A stretch of 64,000 nt of DNA from Pelomonas nitida (GCF_043555975.1 NZ_JBIGIA010000007.1:62001-126000), one strand, 5' to 3'. Shown: positions 19,711 through 28,834, counted from the first letter of the stretch. Numbers and translations: made by a program. The notes: generated by a model not told the origin, from the letters alone.

Positions 19711-20649
19711 TCACTTGAACACCACGCGGGGGTCGACGACCTTGTAGAGCACGTCGACGAGCAGGTTGACCGTCATCGTCAGCGCCGCCAGGTAGATGGC
19801 GAAGGCCTGGATGACCGGGTAGTCGCCGCGGTTGACGGCCAGGTAGAGCTCGCGGCCCAGGCCCGGGATGGAGAAGAACACCTCGATGAGGAAGCTGCCG
19901 ACCAGCACGCCGGGCACCAGCACCGACACGTTGGTGAGGATGGGGATGAGCGCGTTGCGCAGCACATGCTTGAGCAGCACGGTGCCTTCGGTCAGGCCCT
20001 TGGCGCGCGCGGTGCGCACGTAGTCGTGGCCCAGCTCGTCGAGGAAGAAGCTGCGGTACAGCCGGATCTGCGGCGCGAGAGACACCGCCACCGCGACCAG
20101 GATGGGCAGCGGCGCATAGGTGGTCAGGTTGGTCCAGACGCTGCCGGTCCAGCCCTGCACCGGGAACCAGCCCAGCCGGAAGGCGAACACGTACTGCGCC
20201 AGGATCACATACACCAGCAGCGAGATGGAGACCGCCACGGTGGTGCAGATCATGACCGCACGGTCGGTCAGACTGCCGCGCACGGTGGCCACGGCCAGCG
20301 CGAACGGGATCGCCAGCACCACCTCCAGCACGAGGATGGGCACGGTCACCGTCAGCGTGGCCGGCAGGCGCGTGGCGAAGAGGTTGGCCACCGGCTCGCT
20401 GGTGGCCCAGCTCTTGCCCCAGTCGAAGGTGACGATCTGCTTCAGGAAGATCAGCAATTGCTCCCAGACCGGCTTGTTCAGCCCCAGCTGGTCGCGGATC
20501 GCCTCGATCTGCTCGGCGCTGGCGTTCATGCCGCCGAGGATGAGCGCCGGATCGTTACCGAACTTCTTGAACAGGAAGAACACCAGCAGCACCACGCCCA
20601 GGAGGGTGGGGATCATCTGCCACAGACGCCGAACGAGATAGGCCGCCAT
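19711..20649 (-). CDS. yejB: oligopeptide ABC importer permease (YejB/DppB type)
   Basis: A 312-aa permease with six predicted helices. It begins with the DppB signature MAAYLVRRLWQMIPTLLGVV; the EAA loop is YVRTARAKGLTEGTVLLKH near residues 205-223. It pairs with the DppC-type permease to form the membrane channel. It is slightly shorter than E. coli YejB (364 aa) but without a missing helix that can be seen. GGAG lies just before the ATG. It is transcribed divergently from the two binding-protein genes, and a hairpin (20671-20693) lies in its leader. Confidence 0.88.
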   Translation of the reverse strand: MAAYLVRRLWQMIPTLLGVVLLVFFLFKKFGNDPALILGGMNASAEQIEAIRDQLGLNKPVWEQLLIFLKQIVTFDWGKSWATSEPVANLFATRLPATLTVTVPILVLEVVLAIPFALAVATVRGSLTDRAVMICTTVAVSISLLVYVILAQYVFAFRLGWFPVQGWTGSVWTNLTTYAPLPILVAVAVSLAPQIRLYRSFFLDELGHDYVRTARAKGLTEGTVLLKHVLRNALIPILTNVSVLVPGVLVGSFLIEVFFSIPGLGRELYLAVNRGDYPVIQAFAIYLAALTMTVNLLVDVLYKVVDPRVVFK

Positions 20650-20670
20650 ACGGGGCTCCTAGAAACCACA

Positions 20671-20693
20671 AACCCCGCCGGGAGCGCGGGGTT
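20671..20693. other. GC-rich hairpin in the divergent yejB/binding-protein region
   Basis: AACCCCGC and GCGGGGTT form a perfect 8-bp stem with a 7-base loop. No gene ends here; it sits 22 bases before the yejB start (minus strand) and 92 bases before the first binding-protein gene. It could be an attenuator or 5' mRNA stabiliser for yejB. Confidence 0.6.
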
Positions 20694-20784
20694 ACACCAG
20701 AAAACGGGCCGGAGTCTATGCGAGGGCGGCGGCAGCGGACGATTTCACTAGACTGCGCCCTTCTTCTAGCCAGCGCCTCCCCTG

Positions 20785-22593
20785 ATGAAGTTCCCTGCCC
20801 TGTTGAGCGGCCTTGTCCTGGCCTGCATGCTGGCTCCCGCCGCTCACGCCGCCGACAAGGTGCTGCGCTATGCGTTCAAGGTCGCCGAGACGGGCTTCGA
20901 CCCGGCCCAGATCTCCGACAAGTATTCCAAGGACATCGCCGGCGCCATCTTCGACGCGCCGCTGGAATACGACTTCGGCGCCCGCCCGTTCAAGCTGCGG
21001 CCCGCCACGCTGGCCGAGATGCCGCAGATCAGCGCCGACTTCAAGACGCTCACGATGCGCGTCAAGCCGGGCATCTATTTCTCCGACGACCCGGCCTTCC
21101 AAGGCCTGAAGCCTGGCGAACGGCGCGAGCTGACGGCAGCCGACTACGTCTACAGCATCAAGCGCCACTACGACCCGCGCTGGAAGAGCAACAACCTCTA
21201 CATCCTGGAGAACGTCGGCATCCTCGGGCTGTCGGAACTGCGCCGCGAAAGCCTGCGCACGAAAAAGCCGTTCGACTACGACCGCGAGGTCGAGGGCCTG
21301 AAGGCGCTGGACCGCTACACCTTCCAGATCAAGCTGTCGGTCGCCGACCCGCGTTTCGTCTACCAGTTTGCCGACCCCGGCTTCGTCGGCGCCGTCGCGC
21401 GCGAGGTCGTCGAGGCCTATGGCGACCACATCATGGAGCACCCCGTGGGCACCGGTGCGTTCCGCCTCGTCGAGTGGCACCGCAACTCGCGCATCGTGCT
21501 CGATCGCAACCCCAACTTCCGCGAGGTGCGCTACGCCGAGGTGGCGCCGCCGGACGCCAGCGACCGGCTCAAGGCCGAGGTCGCGGCGCTGCAGGGCCGC
21601 CGGCTCCCCATCGTGGACCGCGTCGTCGTCAGCATCGTCGAGGAGGCACAGCCGCGCTGGCTGTCCTTCCTGCGCGGCGAGGCCGACGTCATCGAGGAGG
21701 TGCCCATCGACTTCGCCACCATCGCGATGCCCGGCAACCACCTGGCGCCCAACCTGGCCAAGCAGGGCATCACGATGACGCGCTACCCGCGCGCCGACAT
21801 CTCGTTCAGCTACTTCAACATGGAAGACCCGGTCGTCGGCGGCTACACGCCCGAGAAGATCGCGCTGCGCCGCGCGATCAACCTGGCCGTGGACCTGGAC
21901 AAGGAGATCCGCCTCGTGCGCCGTGGCCAGGCGCTCAAGAGCCAGGGGCCGCTGCCGACCACGGTGTTCGGCTACGACCCCGCCTTCAAGTCGGAGATGA
22001 GCGAGTTCAGCCTGGCCAAGGCCAAGGCCTTGCTGGACCTGTACGGCTACAAGGACCGCGACGGCGACGGCTGGCGCGAACTGCCCGACGGCCAGCCGCT
22101 GGTCATCGAGTACTCGACGCTGGCCGACGGCGAGCGCCGCCAGCTCGCCGAGCAATGGCAGAAGAACATGAAGGCGCTGGGCGTGCGCATGACCTTCAAG
22201 ATCGGCAAGTTCCCCGAACAGCTCAAGGCCGCCAACGCCGGCAAGCTGCAGATGTGGAACGTCGGCTGGGTGGGCACCGTGCCCGATGGCGACTACTTCC
22301 TCGCGCTGGGCTCCAGCAAGGCCAAGGGCAACGCGAACAAGACCCGCTTCGACCTGCCGGCCTTCGAGGCCCTCTACGACCGGCAGAAGGCCATGCCCGA
22401 CGGCCCCGAGCGCCTGGCCGTCATGAGCGACGCGCAGCGCCTGCTCGTCGCCTATGCGCCCTACAAGTTCCACGTGCATCGCGTCTTCACCGACATGGCT
22501 CACCCCTGGGTGCGCGGCTACAGCCGCAACCTGTTCGTGCGGGACTTCTGGAAATACATCGACATCGACCCCGCCACCCAGCCCCAGCCATGA
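20785..22593 (+). CDS. periplasmic oligopeptide-binding protein 1 (SBP_bac_5)
   Basis: A 602-aa extracellular solute-binding protein, family 5, with a signal peptide (residues 1-22, ending HAADK). Mature motifs include VAETGFDPAQISD, the SBP_bac_5 block LTMRVKPGIYFSDDPAF near 90-107 and YVYSIKRHYDP near 125. It should capture peptides or similar ligands for the divergently encoded YejBEF-type importer. It resembles YejA-type long binding proteins. It is followed by a close paralogue overlapping by four bases (ATGA). Confidence 0.9.
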   Translation: MKFPALLSGLVLACMLAPAAHAADKVLRYAFKVAETGFDPAQISDKYSKDIAGAIFDAPLEYDFGARPFKLRPATLAEMPQISADFKTLTMRVKPGIYFSDDPAFQGLKPGERRELTAADYVYSIKRHYDPRWKSNNLYILENVGILGLSELRRESLRTKKPFDYDREVEGLKALDRYTFQIKLSVADPRFVYQFADPGFVGAVAREVVEAYGDHIMEHPVGTGAFRLVEWHRNSRIVLDRNPNFREVRYAEVAPPDASDRLKAEVAALQGRRLPIVDRVVVSIVEEAQPRWLSFLRGEADVIEEVPIDFATIAMPGNHLAPNLAKQGITMTRYPRADISFSYFNMEDPVVGGYTPEKIALRRAINLAVDLDKEIRLVRRGQALKSQGPLPTTVFGYDPAFKSEMSEFSLAKAKALLDLYGYKDRDGDGWRELPDGQPLVIEYSTLADGERRQLAEQWQKNMKALGVRMTFKIGKFPEQLKAANAGKLQMWNVGWVGTVPDGDYFLALGSSKAKGNANKTRFDLPAFEALYDRQKAMPDGPERLAVMSDAQRLLVAYAPYKFHVHRVFTDMAHPWVRGYSRNLFVRDFWKYIDIDPATQPQP

Positions 22594-24386
22594 AGCAGTT
22601 GCTCGCAGCGCTCGCCACCTGCCTGGCGCTGGCTGCTCCCGCCCGCGCCACGGTGCCGGTCAAGACGCTGCATTACGCCTTCCGCATCGCCGAGACGGGT
22701 TTCGACCCGGCGCGCATCTCCGACATCTACTCGCGCACGGCCACGGCCCACATCTTCGAGTCGCTCTACGCCTTCGACCCGCTCGCGCGCCCCGCCCGCC
22801 TGGTGCCGCTCGTCGCGGCTGGCGAGCCCAAGGTCAGCGCCGACTACAAGACCTTCACCGTCCGCGTCCAGCCCGGCATCTACTTTGCCGACGACCCGGC
22901 CTTCAAGGGCCAGCGGCGCGAGGTCACCGCGCAGGACTTCGTCTACAGCATCAAGCGCTTCGCCGACCCGGCCAACAACGCGCAGGGCTGGGTGACCTAT
23001 GAAGACCAGGCCATCGTCGGCCTCGGCGAGCTGCGCGAGCAGGCGATCAGGAGCCGCAAGCCGTTTCCGTACGACACCGAGATCGAAGGCCTGCGCGCGC
23101 TGGACCGCTACACGCTGCAAGTCCGCACCAAAGGGCCGCGGCCGCGGCTCGTCGAGGCCATCTTCGCCGGCAACGACCTCTACGGCGCCGTCGCGCGCGA
23201 GGTCGTCGAGTTCTACGGCGACCGCATCATGGAGCACCCCGTCGGCACCGGGCCCTTCCAGCTGAAGGCGTGGCGGCGCAGCTCGCAGATGGTGTTCGAG
23301 CGCAACCCGGCCTATCGCGAACGCCACTACGACGCGCAGCCCGCCGCAGACGACAAGGAAGCGCAGGCCATCTACGCCCGCTTCAAGGGCCGCCGCATCC
23401 CGATGGTCGACCGCGTCGTCGTCGACGTCATCGAGGCGGACCAGCCACGCTGGCTCGCCTTCCTGAACGGCGAGCATGACTTCATCGAGCGCGTGCCCGA
23501 GGCCTTCATCACGCAGGCCGCGCCCGGCGGCAAGCTCGCCCCCAACCTCGCGCGGCGCGGCATGCAGGCGGTGTTCACGCTGTCACCCGACATGACGCTG
23601 ACCAGCTTCAACCTCGACGACCCGGTCATCGGCGGCGTGACGCCGGACAAGGTCGCCCTGCGCCGCGCGCTGTCGCTGGCCTACGACGTGAACCAGGAGA
23701 TCCGCGTCGCGCGGCGGGGCCAGGGCGTGCCGGCCCAGTCGCCCGTGCTGCCCAACACCAGCGGCTACGACGCGGCGTTCAAGAGCGAGATGAGCGACCA
23801 CGACCCGGCCCGCGCACGCGCGCTGCTGGACATGTACGGCTTCGTCGACCACGACGGCGACGGCTGGCGCGACATGCCCGACGGCAGCCCGCTCGTGCTG
23901 ACGCGCAACACCCAGTCCGACTCACTCAGCCGCGCCCTCGACGAGCTGTGGGAGAAGTCGCTACGCGCCATCGGCATCCGGCTGACACTGAAGATCCAGC
24001 AGTGGCCCGAGAACCTCAAGGCCGCGCAGGCGGGCGACTACCAGATGTGGCCCGTCGCCTCGACGGCCGCCTCGCCCGACGGCCAGGAGGCGCTGCAGCG
24101 CTTCTACGGCCCGGCCGCCGGCACGCAGAACCTGCCGCGCTTTCGCAACGCCCGCTTCGACGCGCTGTACGACCGCATGCAGGCCCTGCCCGACGGGCCC
24201 GAGCGCGAGGCGCTGTTCAAGGAAGCCAAGCGCATCACCGTGGCCTTCATGCCCTACAAGGTGCATGTCCACCGCATCGTGACCGACATCCAGCAGTCGA
24301 CGATGCGCGGCTTCTACCGGCCGCTGTTCTGGCTGGACTTCTGGCAGTTCGTCGACATCGAGCCCGCCGCACCGTCCGTCCGCTGA
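22590..24386 (+). CDS. periplasmic oligopeptide-binding protein 2 (SBP_bac_5)
   Basis: A 598-aa paralogue of the gene before it, with signal peptide residues 1-20 (ending ARATVP) and the same ordered blocks: IAETGFDPARISD, VRVQPGIYFADDPAF, FVYSIKRFADP, EHPVGTGPFQLK and DGDGWRDMPDGSPL. The start at 22590 is set by the ATGA overlap with the first gene's stop. It most likely arose by tandem duplication followed by divergence, giving the importer a second ligand range. It ends about 105 bases before the PspC-like gene. Confidence 0.9.
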   Translation: MKQLLAALATCLALAAPARATVPVKTLHYAFRIAETGFDPARISDIYSRTATAHIFESLYAFDPLARPARLVPLVAAGEPKVSADYKTFTVRVQPGIYFADDPAFKGQRREVTAQDFVYSIKRFADPANNAQGWVTYEDQAIVGLGELREQAIRSRKPFPYDTEIEGLRALDRYTLQVRTKGPRPRLVEAIFAGNDLYGAVAREVVEFYGDRIMEHPVGTGPFQLKAWRRSSQMVFERNPAYRERHYDAQPAADDKEAQAIYARFKGRRIPMVDRVVVDVIEADQPRWLAFLNGEHDFIERVPEAFITQAAPGGKLAPNLARRGMQAVFTLSPDMTLTSFNLDDPVIGGVTPDKVALRRALSLAYDVNQEIRVARRGQGVPAQSPVLPNTSGYDAAFKSEMSDHDPARARALLDMYGFVDHDGDGWRDMPDGSPLVLTRNTQSDSLSRALDELWEKSLRAIGIRLTLKIQQWPENLKAAQAGDYQMWPVASTAASPDGQEALQRFYGPAAGTQNLPRFRNARFDALYDRMQALPDGPEREALFKEAKRITVAFMPYKVHVHRIVTDIQQSTMRGFYRPLFWLDFWQFVDIEPAAPSVR

Positions 24387-24491
24387 TTTCCGCGGCCGCA
24401 TCCCATCAAATCGACAGGCTGTCGCATCGAGCCGACCGGCACGCGTTCTGCCGTTAGGCTACTTCCCATCAACACCGAAAGGAGCCCGACA

Positions 24492-24818
24492 ATGAACGAC
24501 GCCGAAGAACTCAACAAGCTGGCCGACCTGCACGCTCGCGGCGTGCTCAGCGACGAAGAGTTCGCCAAGGCCAAGGCCCGCGTGCTGGCCGGCAGCGCCA
24601 CCCACCACACCGGCTCGGCCGGCCCCAACGTCGGCGCCGTCAACGGCCTGCGCCGCGCGCGGGTGGACCGCTGGCTGGGCGGCGTCTGCGGCGGCATCGC
24701 CCGCGCGACGGGGCTGGACTCCTGGGTCTGGCGCCTGATCTTCACGGTGCTCTTCCTGGCCTTCGGCAGCGGCGTCCTGCTCTACATCCTGCTGTGGATC
24801 TTCGTGCCGGAGGAGTGA
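24492..24818 (+). CDS. SHOCT-PspC domain small membrane protein
   Basis: A 108-aa protein with a strong ribosome binding site (GAAAGGAG). Residues 1-36 match a SHOCT motif (NKLADLHARGVLSDEEFAKAKA), a short oligomerisation module. Residues 53-108 are a PspC domain: RVDRWLGGVCGGIARATGLD followed by two hydrophobic segments ending LLWIFVPEE. PspC domains act in phage-shock or envelope-stress signalling at the inner membrane. No pspA or pspB lies nearby, so it is an isolated PspC homologue. Confidence 0.85.
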   Translation: MNDAEELNKLADLHARGVLSDEEFAKAKARVLAGSATHHTGSAGPNVGAVNGLRRARVDRWLGGVCGGIARATGLDSWVWRLIFTVLFLAFGSGVLLYILLWIFVPEE

Positions 24819-24865
24819 GCACAGCGCCTGCGGCCGCCCACCCGGGGCCGCGCGCTTCGCTAACA

Positions 24866-25717
24866 ATGCGGGGCGATCCGCACGCACCGCTGCCCCGCAT
24901 GCCCGCACACCGCCCGCCACGCGCCACGCGTCGCTCCCCGGCAGCGCCCGCCGCTGCCAGCGACGCCGCCGAGCTGCGCGCCCCCAGCGCCTGGCTGCTG
25001 ATGCTCGAAGGCCGCGCGCCGTGGGAATACGCGGCCTTGCTCGCCGCGCTGCCCTGGATGAAGAAGCTGCCCCAGGGTGACGGCCACCCGGTGCTGGTGT
25101 TCCCCGGCCTGGGCGCCAACGACCTGACGACGGCGCCACTGCGCGCGCTGCTGGACTCGCTGGGCTACGCCACGCAACCCTGGCAGCAGGGGTTCAACTT
25201 CGGCCCCCGCGCCGGTGTGCTGGAACAGGCCCGGGCTCACCTCGTCGACCTGCACCGCCGCCACCACCGCAAGGTCAGCCTCGTGGGCTGGAGCCTGGGT
25301 GGCCTCTACGCGCGCGAGCTGGCCAAGGCATGCCCGGAGCTCACGCGCTGCGTCGTCACGCTGGGCACGCCGTTCACCGGCCACCCGCGCGCCACCAATG
25401 CCTGGCGCTTCTTCGAGCTGGTCAGCGGCCAGACCCTGGCCGACCACCACGAACTGCTGGCCCAGATGCGCACCCCACCGCCCGTGCCGACGACGTCCAT
25501 CTATTCCCGCACCGACGGAGTCGTCGCCTGGCGCTGCAGCGTCAACGAGCCGTCACCGCTGGCCGAGAACATCGAGGTCCAGGCCAGCCACATCGGCCTG
25601 GGCGTGAGCCCCGTGGCGCTGTATGCGCTGGCCGACCGCCTCGCGCAGCCGCAAGGCCAGTGGGCGCCCTTTGAACCCAAAGGGGCGCGGCGCTGGTTCT
25701 ACAAGACGACCGCGTGA
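24866..25717 (+). CDS. alpha/beta hydrolase (esterase/lipase-like)
   Basis: A 283-aa protein. After a basic, low-complexity N-terminus of about 45 residues comes an alpha/beta hydrolase core: VLVFPGLGANDLTTAPL (oxyanion region), nucleophile elbow GWSLGGLYA near residue 142, TLGTPFTG, and a likely His in QASHIGLG near 246. Its plan resembles small bacterial lipases or acyl hydrolases. Substrate is unknown. The start could also be the in-frame ATG at 24899 or a codon near 24794; no ribosome binding site decides. Confidence 0.75.
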   Translation: MRGDPHAPLPRMPAHRPPRATRRSPAAPAAASDAAELRAPSAWLLMLEGRAPWEYAALLAALPWMKKLPQGDGHPVLVFPGLGANDLTTAPLRALLDSLGYATQPWQQGFNFGPRAGVLEQARAHLVDLHRRHHRKVSLVGWSLGGLYARELAKACPELTRCVVTLGTPFTGHPRATNAWRFFELVSGQTLADHHELLAQMRTPPPVPTTSIYSRTDGVVAWRCSVNEPSPLAENIEVQASHIGLGVSPVALYALADRLAQPQGQWAPFEPKGARRWFYKTTA

Positions 25718-25762
25718 TACGCGTGACGCGCGTCACCCCTGACCCGACTGAGCAGTAACCCC

Positions 25763-26059
25763 ATGCCCACCGACGCCGACGAGAACTTCTACGCGCGTGC
25801 CGACCAGCACATCCACCTCTCCAACGATCAGCTGGCCGACGAGCCGGGCCGCGGCAAGGTGAGTGCCTCCATGCTTTTCGCGGCGTCGCGGTTCAATGCG
25901 TGGGTCAGCGCCTGCGGTTTCCAGTCCGGCGAGCAGATGGCGCAGGCACGGGAGGAGACGCTCGCCTATTTCGTCGAGCAGTACCGCCTCATGCTGGAAG
26001 AACACCTCGACGACTACATCGCGAACTTCGACCGCCACATGGCCCCCGCGCAGCCCTGA
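25763..26059 (+). CDS. DUF3144 protein
   Basis: A 98-aa soluble, acidic, helical protein. It matches the DUF3144 pattern by memory: ENFYARADQHIHLSNDQ, then FAASRFNAWVSAC and an acidic C-terminal helix ending DDYIANFDRHM. Function is unknown. It is followed seven bases later by a DUF4184 gene and may be cotranscribed with it. Confidence 0.78.
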   Translation: MPTDADENFYARADQHIHLSNDQLADEPGRGKVSASMLFAASRFNAWVSACGFQSGEQMAQAREETLAYFVEQYRLMLEEHLDDYIANFDRHMAPAQP

Positions 26060-26066
26060 TCAGACG

Positions 26067-26816
26067 ATGCCCTGGACCTTTGCCCACCCGGCAGCCATCC
26101 TGCCGCTGCGCCCGCTGTGCCCCCGTTGGCTATCACTGCCCGGCCTGATCCTCGGCGCGATGGCGCCCGACCTGAGCTACTACATCGGCATGCACGGCGC
26201 GTGGTCGGCGTTCTGCCACACGCTCACCGGCGTCCTCATCGCCTGCCTGCCCGTCTGTCTGCTGATGCTGACGCTGCTGCAGCGCCTGGCGCAGCCGCTG
26301 ACCGTGCTGCTGCCCGAGCCGCACCGCGCCCTCGTGCGCGAGCAGTTGCGGCCACCCGCACGGGCAGCCTGGGTGAACCTGGCCGTGGCCGTGCTGTCCA
26401 TCCTGCTGGGTGCCGCCACGCATGTGCTGTGGGACTCCTTCACGCACCAGGGCCGCTGGGGCGCCGAGCTGCTGCCCGACCTGGACGACTCGCAGCCGCA
26501 GCTCGCCCACCTGCTGCAGCACCTGAGCAGCCTGGTCGGCGTGGTCGCCCTCGTCATCGCCTACCGGCGCACGCTGCGCACGCGCCCGCTGGCCCCGGCT
26601 GGCGCGGCGCACGGCGGCCGCCTGCGGCTGCTGCTGGCCTGCCTGGCGACGGCGCTCGTCGTCGGCGCTACCTGCGCCTACCTGCTGACGCCACCGTCGC
26701 TGCCGGCCTACCCCACGCACCTCGTCGTGCGCACGGTCGTCTGGAGCACCAGTTGCTTCGCCACGCTGTTCGCCATCGCCAGCCTGGCCTGGTGGCGCCG
26801 CCGTGGTGACCGCTGA
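26067..26816 (+). CDS. DUF4184 multi-pass membrane protein
   Basis: A 249-aa inner-membrane protein with about six hydrophobic segments. The N-terminal block PWTFAHPAAILPLRP and LILGAMAPDLSYYI, and the central AATHVLWDSFTHQGRWG, are the histidine- and aspartate-rich blocks of DUF4184. These conserved polar residues (H7, D34, H135, D138, H142 approximately) could bind metal, reminiscent of membrane metal-dependent hydrolases such as YdjM, but activity is not shown. Confidence 0.8.
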   Translation: MPWTFAHPAAILPLRPLCPRWLSLPGLILGAMAPDLSYYIGMHGAWSAFCHTLTGVLIACLPVCLLMLTLLQRLAQPLTVLLPEPHRALVREQLRPPARAAWVNLAVAVLSILLGAATHVLWDSFTHQGRWGAELLPDLDDSQPQLAHLLQHLSSLVGVVALVIAYRRTLRTRPLAPAGAAHGGRLRLLLACLATALVVGATCAYLLTPPSLPAYPTHLVVRTVVWSTSCFATLFAIASLAWWRRRGDR

Positions 26817-26879
26817 GCCCTTGGCCGCGCGCGGGCCGCGGTTCTCGCGGTAAGGTATCGGCTTCAACCGGAATTGACG

Positions 26880-27476
26880 ATGCAACACCACACCCTCGCC
26901 GCCGAAGACAAGGCCCCCAAGAAGGACGCTCCCGAGAAGCACGAAGAACAGCTGCTGTTCAAGGGGCGCTATGTGATGGTCTTCGGCGAGATCGACGACA
27001 AGATGGCGCTGGCCACCTGCCGCCGCCTGCTGGCGCTGGCGCAGGAGTCCGACGCGCCGATCACGCTGCTGATCTCGTCGCCCGGCGGCCACGTGGAGAG
27101 CGGCGACGCCATCCACGACATGATCCGCTTCGTGCGCGCGCCGGTGAACATCGTCGGCACGGGCTGGGTGGCCAGCGCGGGCACGCACATCTACCTGGCC
27201 GCCCCCAAGGAACGCCGCTTCGCGCTGCCCAACACGCGCTTCATGATCCACCAGCCGGCCGGCGGCGCCGGTGGCCAGGCCAGCGACATCGCCATCCAGG
27301 CCAAGGAAATCATCCGCACGCGCGAGCGCATCGCCGCCGTCATCGCGCGCGAGACCGGCCAGCCGCTGTCGCGCGTGGCCGTCGACATCGAGCGCGATTT
27401 CTGGATGAGCACCGACGAAGCCATCGCCTACGGGCTGGTCTCGCGCGTCATCGAGCGCCAGGCCGAGCTCGACTGA
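26880..27476 (+). CDS. ClpP-family serine protease
   Basis: A 198-aa ClpP-fold protein. The triad looks intact: Ser about 99 in VASAGTHIY, His about 124 in FMIHQPAGG and Asp about 175 in ERDFWMSTDEA. The SSPGGHVESGDAI block forms the oxyanion and handle start. It is shorter and more divergent than housekeeping ClpP: the usual QAASMGA is WVASAGT, and residues 1-20 are a charged extension (AAEDKAPKKDAPEKHEE). No clpX or clpA is adjacent. It may be an alternative protease core. The ATG at 26880 is chosen; a TTG six bases earlier is in frame. Confidence 0.84.
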   Translation: MQHHTLAAEDKAPKKDAPEKHEEQLLFKGRYVMVFGEIDDKMALATCRRLLALAQESDAPITLLISSPGGHVESGDAIHDMIRFVRAPVNIVGTGWVASAGTHIYLAAPKERRFALPNTRFMIHQPAGGAGGQASDIAIQAKEIIRTRERIAAVIARETGQPLSRVAVDIERDFWMSTDEAIAYGLVSRVIERQAELD

Positions 27477-27486
27477 CCCGGCCTCG

Positions 27487-28386
27487 ATGCAGGCCAGCGC
27501 CAACGGCGTCCGCCTCGAAGTCGACCTCCACGGCCCCACCGACGGGGCCCCGCTGCTGATGGTCATGGGCCTGGGCATGCAGCTCACGGCCTGGCCCGAT
27601 GGCCTGGTGGACGCGCTGGCGGCCCAAGGCTTTCGCGTCATCCGCTTCGACAACCGCGACATCGGCCTGTCCCAGCCCTTCGACGAGCTGGGCGTGCCCA
27701 GCGTGCCGATGGCGGCGCTGCTGCACACGCTGCATCTGCCGGTCAAGGCGCCCTACACGCTGGCCGACCTGGCGCGCGACGCCGTCGGCGTGCTCGACGC
27801 GCTGGGCATCGCCCGCGCCCATGTCTGCGGCGCGTCCATGGGCGGCATGGTGGCCCAGCACCTGGGCTTCACACACGGCGACCGGCTCAGCAGCCTGACG
27901 CTGATGATGACCAGCAGCGGCGCACGCCACGTGCCGCGCGAGAGCTGGCAGGTGCGCAAGCTGCTGATGTCGCGCCCACGGCGCGGCGCCACGCCGGCAC
28001 AGACGCTGGACAACCTCCTCGACCATTTCGTCGCGCTGTACGGCGTCATCGGCAGCCCCGCCTATCCGGCGCCGGCCGAGGCGCTGCGCGAGCGCATCGC
28101 GCAGAGCGTGCAGCGCTCCTTCCGCCCACAGGCCGTGGCGCGCCAAATGGTCGCCATCGCGGCCGACACCCATCGCGCCGAGCGCCTGCCGCACATCACG
28201 GCGCCCACGCTGGTCCTGCACGGTGAAGGCGACTCGCTGATTCCGGTTGCGGCGGCACACGACCTGGCCGCCCGCATTCCCGGCGCCACGCTGGACACCC
28301 TCCCCGGCTGGGGCCACGACCTGCCCGAGGCGCTGTGGCCGCGCCTGGCCAGTGCCATCGCCGCGAACGCGGCCCGGGCGGCCTGA
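27487..28386 (+). CDS. alpha/beta hydrolase (RdmC/esterase-like)
   Basis: A 299-aa hydrolase. It has the oxyanion segment LLMVMGLGMQLTAWP, the strand-4 block RVIRFDNRDIGLSQ near 52-65, nucleophile GASMGGMVA (Ser about 119), acid HGEGDSLIP near 247 and His in PGWGHDLPE near 278. The N-terminal layout, DNRDIGLS, is typical of hydrolases annotated as aclacinomycin methylesterase RdmC-like. Substrate is unknown, probably an ester. It starts ten bases after the ClpP-like gene and may share its mRNA. Confidence 0.86.
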   Translation: MQASANGVRLEVDLHGPTDGAPLLMVMGLGMQLTAWPDGLVDALAAQGFRVIRFDNRDIGLSQPFDELGVPSVPMAALLHTLHLPVKAPYTLADLARDAVGVLDALGIARAHVCGASMGGMVAQHLGFTHGDRLSSLTLMMTSSGARHVPRESWQVRKLLMSRPRRGATPAQTLDNLLDHFVALYGVIGSPAYPAPAEALRERIAQSVQRSFRPQAVARQMVAIAADTHRAERLPHITAPTLVLHGEGDSLIPVAAAHDLAARIPGATLDTLPGWGHDLPEALWPRLASAIAANAARAA

Positions 28387-28400
28387 ACCTAGGCTGAGCG

Positions 28401-28742
28401 TCAGCGCTGCGCGTCGGCCAGCGACGCGATGGTCTGGTAAGCCTGCAAGGCTTCGTCGAGCTGAGGCCCGCCCTCCAGCATGGCCTTCTTCAATGCCAGC
28501 TGAGCGTCGTCGGTCTGCTGCTCCTGCTCCGACACGGTGCCGTCGTGGTTGACGTCGGCCGACACATGGACGATGCCGGTGGCGACCTTGGCCGTGTCCT
28601 GCGACGCCGCCGCGCGGACGCCCGCCGCCGACACCGACACCACATTGGACACCGCCTCGGCCACAGCCCGGCGCGCCGGCTCGGGTGCCGGCGTGGCACC
28701 CGCAGCAGGCGTGGTCAGCGGTGGTGTGGCGGGAATCAACAT
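28401..28742 (-). CDS. small EF-hand protein
   Basis: A 113-aa Ala/Pro-rich protein with one textbook calcium-binding loop, DVNHDGTVSEQE (about residues 63-74: Asp1, Asn3, Asp5, Gly6, Glu12). The rest is low complexity with a helical tail. No clear signal peptide or membrane helix is visible. The ribosome binding site is weak. It lies 92 bases downstream of a second EF-hand gene on the same strand, which suggests a related pair. Confidence 0.68.
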   Translation of the reverse strand: MLIPATPPLTTPAAGATPAPEPARRAVAEAVSNVVSVSAAGVRAAASQDTAKVATGIVHVSADVNHDGTVSEQEQQTDDAQLALKKAMLEGGPQLDEALQAYQTIASLADAQR

Positions 28743-28834
28743 GAGGGGATTTCGCGGGCTCGTTCCTGCTTGTCGGCCGCAGCGCGCCAGACTTGAGCGC
28801 TTTCTTCGCCGGCCGCCACGCTGCCAGCCACCGC

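Noticed and set aside
20716..22503. 595-codon minus-strand frame over the first binding protein
   Set aside because: Antisense shadow; the plus-strand frame has signal peptide and family motifs.
26874..26876. TTG start for the ClpP-like gene
   Set aside because: The ATG six bases later is better placed after CCGGAA; the gain is only two residues.
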